DNA of 64,000 nucleotides from Limnohabitans sp. Rim8 (GTDB lineage Bacteria > Pseudomonadota > Gammaproteobacteria > Burkholderiales > Burkholderiaceae_C): positions 1-64,000 of the forward strand of contig CAMDFK010000001.1 of the NCBI GenBank assembly GCA_945897465.1. The letters are read 5' to 3'. Under the pieces are notes generated by a model that made no database searches, was not told the origin of the DNA, and was given only the letters and a program-made list of their open reading frames with translations. The translations under genes were made by a program, and so were the position numbers. Position 1 is the stretch's first letter, and the number at the start of each line of letters is the position of its first letter. Below are positions 1-8,653 of the stretch, in pieces.

Positions 1-1293
1 CACTTCACCGGCAAAGTGCCGTTCAAACACGTCTACATCCACGGCCTGGTGCTCGACGCACAAGGCAAAAAAATGAGCAAGTCCGAAGGCAACGTGCTTG
101 ACCCGGTCGATTTGATCGACGGCATCACCTTGGAGCCATTGCTCGACAAACGCACCCAGGGCCTGCGCAAACCAGAGACCGCACCCAAGGTGCGCAAGCA
201 AACCGAAAAAGAATTCCCAGAAGGCATTCCAGCCTATGGCGCTGATGCCTTGCGCTTCACCTTTGCCTCGCTGGCTACGCTCGGCCGCAGCATCAACTTC
301 GACTCCAAGCGCTGCGAAGGCTACCGCAACTTCTGCAACAAACTTTGGAACGCCACCCGCTTTGTGCTGATGAACTGCGAGGGCCAGGACTGCGGACTGA
401 AAGAACACACCAAAGCCGAATGCGAAGTGGGCGGCCCGGTGCACGGCTACCTGACCTTTAGCCAGGCCGACCGCTGGATTAGCTCTCAGCTGCAGCGCGT
501 CGAAGCTGAGGTGGCCAAAGGCTTTGCCGAGTACCGCCTCGACAACGTGGCCAACACAATTTATGACTTCGTTTGGAACGAATTCTGCGACTGGTACCTC
601 GAAATCGCCAAGGTGCAGATCAACACCGGCAACGACGCACAACAACGCGCCACGCGCCGCACCCTGATCCGGACGCTCGAAACCATCATGCGTTTGGCGC
701 ACCCCATCATCCCCTTCATCACCGAAGAGCTTTGGCAAAAAGTGTCGGTGGTGGCGGGCCGCCCGGGCGAGTCGGTCAGCATCGCGGCCTACCCCGTGAG
801 CCAGCCCGAGCGCATCGACCCAGCCGCCGAAGCCCATGTGGCCAAGCTCAAAACCCTGGTGGATGCTTGCCGAAACTTGCGCGGCGAGATGAACGTTTCG
901 CCCTCGACCCGCATGCCCCTGTATGTGCTGGGGGACACCGCCTTCATGCAAGGCGCAGCGCCCGTGCTGCAGTTGCTGGCCAAACTGAGCGAAGTCAAGG
1001 TGTTTGACACCGAAGCCGAATGGATCGCTGCCGCTCAGGCCGCGCCTGTGGCCGTGGTGGGTGAAGCGCGTTTGTGCCTGTTCATCGAAGTGGATGCGGC
1101 TTCAGAGAAAATCCGCTTGAGCAAGGAAGCGGCCCGCCTAGAAGGTGAAATCACCAAGGCCAATGCCAAGCTGGGCAACGAGGCCTTTGTGGCCAAAGCC
1201 CCGCAAGCCGTGCTCGACGAAACCAAAAAGCGCGTGGCCGACTTTGGGGCCACACTCGACAAAATCCACCAGCAACTCCAACGCTTGGGCTGA
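1..1293 (+). CDS. valS: Valine--tRNA ligase, C-terminal part (5' truncated by window edge)
   Basis: This is the C-terminal part of a class I aminoacyl-tRNA synthetase that charges tRNA-Val in the cytoplasm. The reading frame is open from base 1, so the gene starts before the window. The KMSKS signature is encoded at 70-84, followed by EGNVLDPVD, which is typical of ValRS. Next come the helical anticodon-binding domain and a C-terminal charged coiled coil (about the last 65 codons) that is characteristic of bacterial ValRS. galU follows 26 bp downstream on the same strand and may be cotranscribed. The HIGH motif and editing domain lie outside the window. Confidence 0.97.
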   Translation, partial: HFTGKVPFKHVYIHGLVLDAQGKKMSKSEGNVLDPVDLIDGITLEPLLDKRTQGLRKPETAPKVRKQTEKEFPEGIPAYGADALRFTFASLATLGRSINFDSKRCEGYRNFCNKLWNATRFVLMNCEGQDCGLKEHTKAECEVGGPVHGYLTFSQADRWISSQLQRVEAEVAKGFAEYRLDNVANTIYDFVWNEFCDWYLEIAKVQINTGNDAQQRATRRTLIRTLETIMRLAHPIIPFITEELWQKVSVVAGRPGESVSIAAYPVSQPERIDPAAEAHVAKLKTLVDACRNLRGEMNVSPSTRMPLYVLGDTAFMQGAAPVLQLLAKLSEVKVFDTEAEWIAAAQAAPVAVVGEARLCLFIEVDAASEKIRLSKEAARLEGEITKANAKLGNEAFVAKAPQAVLDETKKRVADFGATLDKIHQQLQRLG

Positions 1294-1319
1294 AGCCCTG
1301 CGAATACAAGGAATCGACC

Positions 1320-2198
1320 ATGAGCCACAACGTCATCCGCAAAGCTGTGTTCCCTGTCGCCGGTCTCGGCACCCGCTTTTTGCCCGCCACCAAAGCTGCG
1401 CCCAAAGAGATGCTGCCGGTGGTCGACAAGCCGCTGATCCAGTACGCCGTCGAAGAAGCTTATGCGGCGGGCGTGCGCCACATGATCTTTGTCACGGGCC
1501 GCAGCAAGCGGGCCATCGAAGACCATTTCGACACCGCCTACGAGCTCGAAAGCGAACTCGAAGCCGCGCACAAAGACGAATTGTTGGCCTTGGTGCGGTC
1601 TGTGCAGCCTGATGACATGGTGTGCGCCTATGTGCGCCAAAACCGCATGTTGGGCCTGGGCCATGCGGTGCTGTGTGCCGAGCCACTGGTGGGCAACGAG
1701 CCGTTTGCGGTGCTGCTGGCCGATGACCTGATGGTCAATCAAGGCCCCACCATCTTGACCCAGATGGTCGAGGCTTACACCAAGCAAGGCCGCTCGGTAT
1801 TGGCGGTGCAAGAAGTAGCGCTCGATCAGGTCAAGCGCTACGGCATCGTGGCCGGAGAGCCCGCTGGCAAACAGCTCATCCGTGTCGAGCAAATCGTGGA
1901 AAAACCCAGCCCAGACAAAGCCCCTTCACGCATGGGTGTGGCGGGTCGCTACATCCTCACGCCGGGCATTTTTGACGAGATCCGCAACCAGCCCACGGGC
2001 GTGGGTGGCGAGATCCAACTCACCGACGCGATTGCCCGCCTGATGCAGCGCGAAGCCGTTTATGCCTTCCAGTACCAAGGTAAGCGCTACGACTGCGGCA
2101 GCAAAGAAGGCTTTTTAGAAGCGACAGTGGAATTGGCTTTGCAGCACCCGCAGGTGGGCGCGTCGTTCCGCGACTACCTCAAAGGCTTGAGCCTCTGA
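1320..2198 (+). CDS. galU: UTP--glucose-1-phosphate uridylyltransferase
   Basis: This enzyme makes UDP-glucose from UTP and glucose-1-phosphate, a precursor for cell-surface polysaccharides and galactose metabolism. It has 292 residues, the usual GalU length. The nucleotide-binding GLGTRFLP motif is at residues 15-22, followed by the [16 protein letters not shown] signature. A VEKP motif lies near residue 200. The C-terminal YDCGSK segment is also typical. It follows valS by 26 bp and ends 6 bp before the convergent tusA-like gene. Family assignment is secure; distinction from paralogous GalF-like proteins is based on the complete active-site motifs. Confidence 0.97.
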   Translation: MSHNVIRKAVFPVAGLGTRFLPATKAAPKEMLPVVDKPLIQYAVEEAYAAGVRHMIFVTGRSKRAIEDHFDTAYELESELEAAHKDELLALVRSVQPDDMVCAYVRQNRMLGLGHAVLCAEPLVGNEPFAVLLADDLMVNQGPTILTQMVEAYTKQGRSVLAVQEVALDQVKRYGIVAGEPAGKQLIRVEQIVEKPSPDKAPSRMGVAGRYILTPGIFDEIRNQPTGVGGEIQLTDAIARLMQREAVYAFQYQGKRYDCGSKEGFLEATVELALQHPQVGASFRDYLKGLSL

Positions 2199-2204
2199 TC
2201 GGTT

Positions 2205-2435
2205 TCAACGGCGTTTGAGGGCAAACACAAACGCGGTGTCGGTCTTTTCCTGCATCAACAAGTCGTTGCCGGTTTGCCGGGCAAAGGCCTCGAAGTCGCG
2301 CCAGGCGCCAGGGTCGGTCGCCGTCACTTTGAGCACCTGACCGCTGCTCATTTCGTTCAGGGCCTTTTTGGCCTTCAAAATGGGCAATGGGCAGTTCAGG
2401 CCGCTGGTGTCTATTTCTTTGTCGATCTGCATCAT
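2205..2435 (-). CDS. tusA: TusA-family sulfur carrier protein
   Basis: This small protein of 76 residues has the TusA/SirA fold. The signature SGLNCPLPILKAK places the persulfide-accepting cysteine at residue 15. TusA-type proteins carry sulfane sulfur in the cytoplasm for tRNA 2-thiolation or other sulfur transfer. The frame is open further upstream, but the start at 2435 forms an ATGA overlap with the stop of the preceding Nudix gene, which fixes the start and implies translational coupling. It is the last gene of the minus-strand cysM-Nudix-tusA group, so a role in cysteine or sulfur trafficking is reasonable. Its specific partner cannot be read from sequence. Confidence 0.9.
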   Translation of the reverse strand: MMQIDKEIDTSGLNCPLPILKAKKALNEMSSGQVLKVTATDPGAWRDFEAFARQTGNDLLMQEKTDTAFVFALKRR

Positions 2436-2989
2436 GTGTCCTGGTTCGCTTCCTGGCTCTGCGCGGCACGCTCTTCCCATGTCATGAACTTGGGCTCGAT
2501 GCCAATAGTACGCAACCAGTCGCCCAAGGCGTAACCGGTGCCTGCGGGCCAGCAAATCAAATCCTTGAAGTCGAACATCTTGTGCTCGGCCAACTCAGGT
2601 GACAAACGCACCTCGCCATCGGCCACCGCATGGTAGGCAATGATCACCTGGTTCATGCGCTGAAAGTCGTACACGCCAATCAACTTGAGCGCTGACACCT
2701 TCAGGTTGGTTTCTTCGGCGATCTCGCGTGTGATGCCTTCTTCGGGTGTTTCACCCGCCTCCATGAAACCGGTGATCAGCGCAAAACGCCGCCCAGGCCA
2801 TGCCGCATTGCGGGCCAACAAAATTTGGTCACCCACTTGCACAATGCCCGCCAGCACGGGCGTCGGGTTGTTCCAGTGGGTGAAGTCGCAGGCGGTGCAA
2901 CGCAGGCGCATGGTTTCGCCCCCGTCTTCCATTTGCGAGAGCCAAGCCAGGGGACTGGCACACATGGGGCAAAAACGAAATTCAGCCAT
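2432..2989 (-). CDS. Nudix hydrolase with N-terminal zinc ribbon
   Basis: The product has 185 residues. Cysteines 7/10 and 31/34 form a four-cysteine zinc ribbon. The Nudix box occupies residues 74-96, starting GFMEAGETPEEG and continuing REIAEE, the metal-binding core that hydrolyses nucleoside diphosphates linked to another moiety. The domain order resembles NudC (NADH pyrophosphatase), but the protein is shorter and I do not see the SQPWPFP motif that defines that enzyme, so the substrate is left open (NADH, ADP-ribose or similar). It starts 11 bp after cysM ends and overlaps tusA by 4 bp, so the three genes are probably one operon. Confidence 0.9.
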   Translation of the reverse strand: MAEFRFCPMCASPLAWLSQMEDGGETMRLRCTACDFTHWNNPTPVLAGIVQVGDQILLARNAAWPGRRFALITGFMEAGETPEEGITREIAEETNLKVSALKLIGVYDFQRMNQVIIAYHAVADGEVRLSPELAEHKMFDFKDLICWPAGTGYALGDWLRTIGIEPKFMTWEERAAQSQEANQDT

Positions 2990-3000
2990 GAAGCCTCCGG

Positions 3001-3903
3001 TCAGGCGGGGAAAACACCCGTGGACAAATAGCGGTCACCACGATCGCAGACGATGAAAACGATGGTGGCGTTTTGCGCCGTCTTGGCCACTTGCTGGGCC
3101 ACCCAGCAAGCCCCGGCCGCCGAAACACCGGCAAAGATGCCTTCGGTCCGTGCCATCTGCCGGCAGGTTTCCTCGGCATCGTTTTGGCTCACATAAATCA
3201 GCTCATCCACATGGCTGGGATCGTAAATTTTGGGCAAGTACTCTTGTGGCCACTTGCGGATGCCCGGAATGCGCGAACCCTCGCTGGGTTGGGCACCGAC
3301 GATGCGGATGACCGGGTTCTTTTCTTTCAGATAACGCGAGACCCCTGTGATGGTGCCGGTGGTGCCCATGGCACTCACAAAGTGGGTGACCTTGCCGCCG
3401 GTTTGCTCCCAAATTTCGGGGCCGGTGGTTTCGTAGTGGATGCGCGGGTTGTCGGCATTGGCAAACTGGTCCAGGATGCGGCCCTTGCCTTGGGCAGCCA
3501 TGTTGTCGGCCAAGTCACGGGCGTATTCCATGCCGCCGCTCTTGGGCGTGAGGATCAACTCGGCCCCAAACGCTTTCATGGTTTGGGCACGTTCAATCGA
3601 CAAGTCCTCGGGCATGATCAAAACCATGCGGTAACCCTTGATGGCTGCGGCCATGGCCAGCGCGATGCCAGTGTTACCGGATGTGGCCTCGATCAGGGTG
3701 TCGCCCGGCTTGATCTCGCCGCGCTCTTCGGCCCGGCGAATCATCGACAAAGCAGGCCGGTCTTTGACGGAGCCCGCCGGGTTGCTGCCCTCGAGCTTGC
3801 CCAAAATCACGTTGCCACGCGCAGCGCAATCGGCTGCCCCTAATCGCTGCAAAGCCACCACAGGTGTTTTACCGACTGCATCTTCAATGGTTGGATAAAT
3901 CAT
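3001..3903 (-). CDS. cysM: Cysteine synthase B (O-acetylserine sulfhydrylase)
   Basis: This is a PLP enzyme that forms cysteine from O-acetylserine and sulfide or thiosulfate. The start at 3903 (MIYPTIEDAVGKTP) gives 300 residues, the CysM length; the upstream extension of the open frame has no family similarity. The PLP lysine is K47 in NPAGSVKDR. The substrate loop TSGNTG is at residues 74-79. The phosphate-binding GTTGT loop follows near residue 176. The C-terminal pattern is CysM-like rather than CysK-like. It leads the minus-strand group with the Nudix and tusA genes, which links sulfur assimilation with a sulfur carrier. Confidence 0.95.
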   Translation of the reverse strand: MIYPTIEDAVGKTPVVALQRLGAADCAARGNVILGKLEGSNPAGSVKDRPALSMIRRAEERGEIKPGDTLIEATSGNTGIALAMAAAIKGYRMVLIMPEDLSIERAQTMKAFGAELILTPKSGGMEYARDLADNMAAQGKGRILDQFANADNPRIHYETTGPEIWEQTGGKVTHFVSAMGTTGTITGVSRYLKEKNPVIRIVGAQPSEGSRIPGIRKWPQEYLPKIYDPSHVDELIYVSQNDAEETCRQMARTEGIFAGVSAAGACWVAQQVAKTAQNATIVFIVCDRGDRYLSTGVFPA

Positions 3904-4098
3904 GGACGTACTTTGCCATAAGTTGAACGCCCTTGATGGCGGTGAGCTTGGCTCAAACCACGTTATAAACCCGCCTGCCCTCTGCTGGGCATGCCTGCAC
4001 AAAGGTTTTAGCGCCTGTTGTGTTAAGGGCCTGCTCAATGTCGCCGCTGCCAGCCACGCTCGCTCAAGCTTTAAAAAATCTGCGCCTCAGGTGCGGCT

Positions 4099-4371
4099 TC
4101 ACGAGGACAACACTTTCACGCCGGCCTTGAGTCCGCCGGAGCCTTGGATGCCATGGATGTCTATGGCCACATGCCAGTGCCCAAACGACGGAACTGTCAG
4201 TCGGGTGGGTGATTCACGGGCAAGGCCTCCCGTGTAAATGTGCTTCATGCCATTTTTGTAGTTGTTGAAGTTGTAGGTGTCCATCAGCCGCACATTGGCG
4301 ACCGATGAGATGGTCACTTCCACCACATCACCAGCTCGTCGCGGACCCAGGTCCGTGTGCATGAAATTCAT
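4099..4371 (-). CDS. DUF1883 domain protein
   Basis: This is a 90-residue protein with the DUF1883 pattern: an N-terminal DLGPRRAGDVVEVTISS segment, then NVRLMDTYNFNNYKNG, then a terminal beta-rich stretch with GHWHVAID. No function is established for the domain, and there is no signal peptide or membrane segment. The gene stands alone, 195 bp upstream of the cysM start on the same strand. Its own upstream region leads into the duplicated tRNA-Leu promoter. I recognise the family but infer no role. Confidence 0.85.
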   Translation of the reverse strand: MNFMHTDLGPRRAGDVVEVTISSVANVRLMDTYNFNNYKNGMKHIYTGGLARESPTRLTVPSFGHWHVAIDIHGIQGSGGLKAGVKVLSS

Positions 4372-4480
4372 GGCGCGTCCTTGATAAATGAATAACCATC
4401 ATAAGCCTCATCTGTCAAACATCATTTACGCAAGGCCTGCACGTTAGGTGATCCAATTTTTGAAAACAAACTGTCTTTTT

Positions 4481-4598
4481 TGACAAACAACGTCACCCGC
4501 CCCGGACGCGGAGCCAAAAGCCTCAAAAATATGCCATAACCTGTGTCTTCACAAATACCGCCCGGGTGGTGAAATTGGTAGACTCAGGGGACTCAAAA
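4481..4598 (+). repeat. Left copy of tRNA-Leu 5'-half direct repeat (candidate attL)
   Basis: Bases 4546-4598 are identical to 9295-9347 (53 nt). The similarity extends leftwards imperfectly to about 4481, matching 9241-9294 with a roughly 10 bp insertion (4491-4500) and scattered changes. The repeat covers the region upstream of the tRNA, the tRNA 5' half, and ends in the anticodon loop at the bases CTCAAAA. Together with the right copy it brackets the accessory region. The mismatches upstream suggest that the two copies diverged before being joined, as expected if one was brought in by an integrating element. Confidence 0.85.
4560..4598 (+). pseudogene. tRNA-Leu 5' half (truncated in the anticodon loop)
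   Basis: The sequence begins GCCCGGGTGGTGAAATTGG, identical to the intact tRNA-Leu at 9309, and stays identical through the D arm, the anticodon 5' stem GGGGA and the loop. It then diverges at 4599, so the anticodon 3' stem, variable arm, T arm and acceptor 3' strand are missing. It cannot make a tRNA, but it keeps an upstream region like that of the functional copy and may still be transcribed into a short RNA. Confidence 0.9.
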
Positions 4599-4937
4599 AA
4601 GTGAATACCCCAGTAAACACTACAGTCTACGCGGGTTGCAGCAAGGCTACAAAAAAGTGTCCTACGCAATGTAGAACGCTGACGCCAAAAAGACATGAAT
4701 TTTTCAGCACAAAATCACGCTGAAAAATCCCATCAAATTCCCCAAAATTTTCAGCAAGTTCGAGCTGCCGGAACGTCCAGTTTCTGGACGTTGGGCTGGT
4801 CAACTCTCATTTTGAGAGTCTTGCTTGCACGGGCCATGGGCAACTCAGTTCGTGACGGCAGGGATTGGTTTGATTGAGAAAAGAAAATGGTCCACAGAAG
4901 TGAAAACATCTTCAGTTTTGGTGGAGCGTCATCACAT
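4599..4937. other. Non-coding left end of island with three palindromes
   Basis: There is no convincing gene in these 339 bases. An open frame at 4695-4877 has no recognisable protein features. The stretch carries three inverted repeats in about 120 bp: ATTTTTCAGC at 4699-4708 with its complement at 4719-4728; CGTCCAG at 4774-4780 with CTGGACG at 4784-4790; and ACTCTCA at 4803-4809 with TGAGAGT at 4813-4819. They directly follow the broken tRNA and could be integrase or excisionase arm sites, operators, or remnants of a lost gene start. The sequence is visibly richer in A+T than the core genes. Confidence 0.5.
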
Positions 4938-7841
4938 CTAATTGATCACTCCAATGCCATTTTTGTCTGAAAAGTAAATTTTTGAGCCATGAACTGCTAT
5001 ACCCGAAGGTTCCGAAAGACCGCCTGGCAACACTCCGGGTTGAAAGCCTTTGCGGCCTGCCGTACCCACCAAGGTGGTGACCACACCATCCGGGGTGATC
5101 TTGCGGATGGTACTGTTGACAGTGTCGGTCACATACACATTGCCACTGGTATCGGTGGCAACAGAACGAGGTTGATTAAAACTCGCTGCGGCGCCGGTGC
5201 CATCTGCACTACCCCTCGTACCAGCAGTGCCCGCCAAGGTTGTGACCACACCAGCCGGGGTTATCTTGCGAATGGTGGAGTTGTCTTGGTCGGCTACATA
5301 CACATTGCCATTGACATCGGTGGCAACACCAAGGGGAAAGTTAAACCTCGCTGCGGCGCCGGTGCCATCTGCACTACCCCTCGTACCAGCAGTGCCCGCC
5401 AAGGTTGTGACCACACCAGCCGGGGTAATCTTGCGAATGGTGTTGTTGCTTTGGTCGGCTACATACACATTGCCACTGGCATCGGTGGCGACGCCATAGG
5501 GTAAATTAAACCTTGCTGCGGCGCCGGTGCCATCGACACTTCCACTTACACCCGCAGTGCCCGCCAAGGTGGTCACCACGCCAGTTGGGGTGATTTTGCG
5601 GATGGTGTGGTAAAACCTGTCGGCCACAAACACATTCCCGCCGGAATCTGTGGCAACACCACGTGGGCCATCAAAACTCGCTTCGGCTCCAGTGCCGTCA
5701 GCACCAAAACGTTTACCCGCCAAAGTGGTGACCACGCCGGCAGGGGTTATCTTGCGTATGGTGTCGTTGTTGATATCTGCTACATACACATTGCCACTGA
5801 CATCAGTGGCAACACCCTCAGGCTTATCGAACCTTGCTTCGGCGCCGGTGCCGTCGGCACTTCCACTCGTACCAGCAGTGCCCGCTAAAGTGGTCACCAC
5901 GCCAGCTGGGGTGATCTTGCGAATGGTGTTGTTGCTTTGGTCGGCTACATACACATTGCCATTGACATCGGTGGCAACACCAAGGGGAAAGTTAAACCTC
6001 GCTGCAGCGCCGGTGCCATCGGCACTTCCACTCGTACCAGCAGTGCCCGCTAAAGTGGTCACCACACCAGCCGGGGTTATCTTGCGAATGGTGTGGTTTG
6101 ATCTGTCGACCACATACACATTACCGTCGGCATCTGTGGCGACAGCACTTGGAAGGCTAAACCTCGCTGCGGCGCCGGTGCCATCGGCACTTCCAGCCCT
6201 ACCAGCAGTGCCCGCCAAGGTTGTGACCACACCAGCCGGGGTAATCTTGCGAATGGTGTTGTTGCTTTGGTCGGCTACATACACATTGCCACTGGCATCG
6301 GTGGCAAGCCCACGTGGGCCATCAAAACTCGCTTCGGCTCCGGTGCCGTCAGCACCAAAACGTTTACCCGCAAAAGTAGTGACCACGCCAGCTGGGGATA
6401 TCTTGCGGATCGTGCCGTTGAATCTGTCGGACACATACACATTACCGCCGGCATCAGTAGCAACACCATAGGGGGAATCAAACCTCGCTGCGGCGCCGGT
6501 GCCGTCGGCACTTCCACGCGTACCAGCGGTGCCCGCCAAGGTTATGACCACACCAGCAGGGGTTATCTTGCGAATAGTTTGATTGCTGGCATCGGCCACA
6601 TACACATTCCCGAAAGCATCAGTGGCGACACCACTTGGATTGTAAAACGTCGCTTCGGCTCCGGTGCCATCGGCACTTCCAGTTACACCCGCCGTGCCAG
6701 CCAAGGTGGTCACCACGCCCGCAGGGGTTATCTTGCGGATAGTGTTTCTGCCGCCAGCTTCGGTAGCATACACATTGCCAATAGCATCAGTGGCAACACT
6801 AGAGAGGTAGTTAAAACTCGCTGCAGCGCCGGTGCCATCGACACTTCCACTCGTACCAGCAGTGCCCGCTAAAGTGGTCACCACGCCAGCTGGGGTGATC
6901 TTACGGATGGTGTTGTTTAAACTGTCGGCCACATACACATTACCGTCGGCATCTGTTGCAACACCATAGGGGGAGTCAAACCTCGCTGAGGCTCCGGTGC
7001 CATCGGCACTTCCACGAAAACCCGCTATGCCCGCCAAGGTGGTTACCACACCAGCAGGCGTGATCTTGCGGATGGTGTTGTTTGAGCTGTCGGCCACATA
7101 CACATTGCCACTGGCATCGGTGGCGACGGCACGGGGGAAGTTAAAGCTCGCCGCGGCGCCAGTGCCATCATCACTTCCACGCAAACCCGCTTTGCCCGCT
7201 AGGGTGGTGACCACGCCAGCAGGCGTGATCTTGCGGATGGTGTGATTGGAGGCATCGGCCACATACAAATTACCGTCGGCATCAGTGGTAACACCATTTG
7301 GATCGCCAAATCTCGCTTCGGATCCGGTGCCATCGGCACTTATACTCGAACCAACAGTGCCCGCCAAAGTGGTCACCACGCCAGCTGGGGTGATCTTGCG
7401 GATGGTGTTGTTTGAATAGTCGGCTGCATACACATTACCACTGGCATCGGTGGCGACTCCAATGGGGGCGTTAAACCTCGCTGTGGCACCTGTGCCATCG
7501 GCACTTCCATTGAACCTCGCTTGTCCGCCGGTGCCATCGATACTTCCATTTACACTCGCCGTGCCCGCCAGGGTTGTGACCACACCAGCCGGGGTAATCT
7601 TGCGAATGGTGTTGTTTAAATAGTCGGCTACATACACATTCCCGAAAGCATCAGTGGCGACACCTCTTGGATTGTAAAACCTCGCTTCGGATCCGGTACC
7701 GTCGAAACCTGCATTCCCATCATTCAGATTACCGGCAAATATGCTTAAGAAAGAAAAGGAACTTGAGCCACCTGTACCACTACCACCACATGCAATCAAC
7801 ATACTTGATAGACAGACAATCAATAATTTAAATAAGCGCAT
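4938..7841 (-). CDS. NHL-repeat lipoprotein with about 17 near-identical blades
   Basis: The product has 967 residues. The N-terminus MRLFKLLIVCLSSMLIACGG is a lipoprotein signal peptide with lipobox LIAC, so C18 should be lipidated and the protein exported. The rest is a tandem array of units of about 55 residues built on GVATDASGNVYVAD, then NTIRKITPAGVVTTLAG, then DGTGAAARF; I count 16 copies of TIRKI-type motifs. Such NHL units form beta-propellers, so this chain could make two or three propellers. Two units are shortened (KRFGADGTGAEASF variants). NHL propellers bind proteins, RNA or sugars, and no enzymatic motif is visible. The gene lies in the tRNA-Leu island with no operon partner. 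Repeat number may be misassembled or variable. Confidence 0.85.
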   Translation of the reverse strand: MRLFKLLIVCLSSMLIACGGSGTGGSSSFSFLSIFAGNLNDGNAGFDGTGSEARFYNPRGVATDAFGNVYVADYLNNTIRKITPAGVVTTLAGTASVNGSIDGTGGQARFNGSADGTGATARFNAPIGVATDASGNVYAADYSNNTIRKITPAGVVTTLAGTVGSSISADGTGSEARFGDPNGVTTDADGNLYVADASNHTIRKITPAGVVTTLAGKAGLRGSDDGTGAAASFNFPRAVATDASGNVYVADSSNNTIRKITPAGVVTTLAGIAGFRGSADGTGASARFDSPYGVATDADGNVYVADSLNNTIRKITPAGVVTTLAGTAGTSGSVDGTGAAASFNYLSSVATDAIGNVYATEAGGRNTIRKITPAGVVTTLAGTAGVTGSADGTGAEATFYNPSGVATDAFGNVYVADASNQTIRKITPAGVVITLAGTAGTRGSADGTGAAARFDSPYGVATDAGGNVYVSDRFNGTIRKISPAGVVTTFAGKRFGADGTGAEASFDGPRGLATDASGNVYVADQSNNTIRKITPAGVVTTLAGTAGRAGSADGTGAAARFSLPSAVATDADGNVYVVDRSNHTIRKITPAGVVTTLAGTAGTSGSADGTGAAARFNFPLGVATDVNGNVYVADQSNNTIRKITPAGVVTTLAGTAGTSGSADGTGAEARFDKPEGVATDVSGNVYVADINNDTIRKITPAGVVTTLAGKRFGADGTGAEASFDGPRGVATDSGGNVFVADRFYHTIRKITPTGVVTTLAGTAGVSGSVDGTGAAARFNLPYGVATDASGNVYVADQSNNTIRKITPAGVVTTLAGTAGTRGSADGTGAAARFNFPLGVATDVNGNVYVADQDNSTIRKITPAGVVTTLAGTAGTRGSADGTGAAASFNQPRSVATDTSGNVYVTDTVNSTIRKITPDGVVTTLVGTAGRKGFQPGVLPGGLSEPSGIAVHGSKIYFSDKNGIGVIN
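4990..7720 (-). repeat. Tandem DNA repeat array (about 150-170 bp units) encoding NHL blades
   Basis: The coding region of the lipoprotein is a direct repeat at the DNA level. The words GTGACCACACCAGC or GTCACCACGCCAGC and ACATACACATTGCC recur at spacings of about 165 bp across the gene, with some long stretches identical between units. Units near 5650-5730 and 6300-6380 are shorter because both carry the same deletion, consistent with duplication of multi-unit blocks. This pattern invites copy-number change by recombination or slippage. Confidence 0.85.
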
Positions 7842-8035
7842 GATGGAATCCGCAGTTATAAAGAAAAATTCAATTCACATAAAAGACCGACCGACCTGTT
7901 CATGACGACATTCCAAAGCGTTTAATGGCTAGGAAATTTTCCTGACTGTATGAAATATTTTAAGGATTAGCACCTGCCCAAAAAGAGTGTTTAGCAAAAT
8001 CGGAAGGGGTGAGAATCTCTGAACGAGGGGCACCA

Positions 8036-8620
8036 TCACCACAAGTCCCGATGCGCATCCATGTAAGCACGTGGCTCCATCGCTGAGAAAAAAAGCAACT
8101 GGATGATGTAACCAGGAATGAAGAAAGCAAAAAGACCATGTGCAGCTTTATTTACCTTGACCGATTTCGCCAACTTGCCTTCTTTATGTAAGTTGGCCAG
8201 CAAGCGGGTGATCGCACCAAGAATGCGCTGGAAGTGCATCTGCAAATGTGCCTTGATCACTTCGTCCACCATGGCCGCACTCCATACGTGCAGACTCATC
8301 GCACGTCCTGCACCCAATGAAATTTGCCGCACCAAATCCAACAACATCACAAAAGCCTCTTCACGCTCCATCTCATGCGATGAATCTGCGATCTCATCAA
8401 TTCGCTTACAAAACAAACCCAGGTTCTCATCAACGATGGACAACAAAATCTCTCTCTTGCTTTTGAAATAAACAAAAAGAGCCCCATTGGAGATCCCACT
8501 GGCGATCAAGATGTCTTTGATGGTTGTGGCTTCATAACCATGCAGCGCAAAGACATGTCTTGCACACATCAATATGTGTTGGCGCTTTTCCAAAAAAACT
8601 GTTTCTTTTAACTTTGGCAT
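8036..8620 (-). CDS. TetR/AcrR-family transcriptional regulator
   Basis: The product has 194 residues from the ATG at 8620. The open frame reaches a TTG at 8635, but the ATG start MPKLKETVF fits the family better. An N-terminal helix-turn-helix follows the TetR pattern, with ATTIKDILIASGISNGALF and then YFKSKREIL in roughly the first 55 residues. The C-terminal half is a divergent ligand and dimerisation domain. It lies in the island between the NHL lipoprotein and the integrase remnant, all on the minus strand. TetR genes usually control a neighbour, but no efflux pump or enzyme is adjacent, so its target may have been lost or may lie elsewhere. The ligand is unknown. Confidence 0.88.
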   Translation of the reverse strand: MPKLKETVFLEKRQHILMCARHVFALHGYEATTIKDILIASGISNGALFVYFKSKREILLSIVDENLGLFCKRIDEIADSSHEMEREEAFVMLLDLVRQISLGAGRAMSLHVWSAAMVDEVIKAHLQMHFQRILGAITRLLANLHKEGKLAKSVKVNKAAHGLFAFFIPGYIIQLLFFSAMEPRAYMDAHRDLW

Positions 8621-8653
8621 TAAATATATTCTCAAACAATAATTCCGCTCTTT

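Noticed and set aside
4560..4680. A complete second tRNA-Leu with unusual 3' part or intron
   Set aside because: After 4598 no sequence can complete the anticodon stem, T arm or acceptor stem, and no match to the 3' half follows within several hundred bases.
4695..4877. 60-codon open frame at the left end of the island
   Set aside because: It runs through the three palindromes, has no recognisable protein pattern and no good ribosome site.
5650..6471. Long opposite-strand frames in the NHL gene
   Set aside because: They are periodic translations of the tandem repeat; absence of stops in one unit propagates through the array.
4990..7720. Repeat array as a CRISPR
   Set aside because: Units are about 165 bp, coding, and lack short repeats with unique spacers; no cas genes are present.
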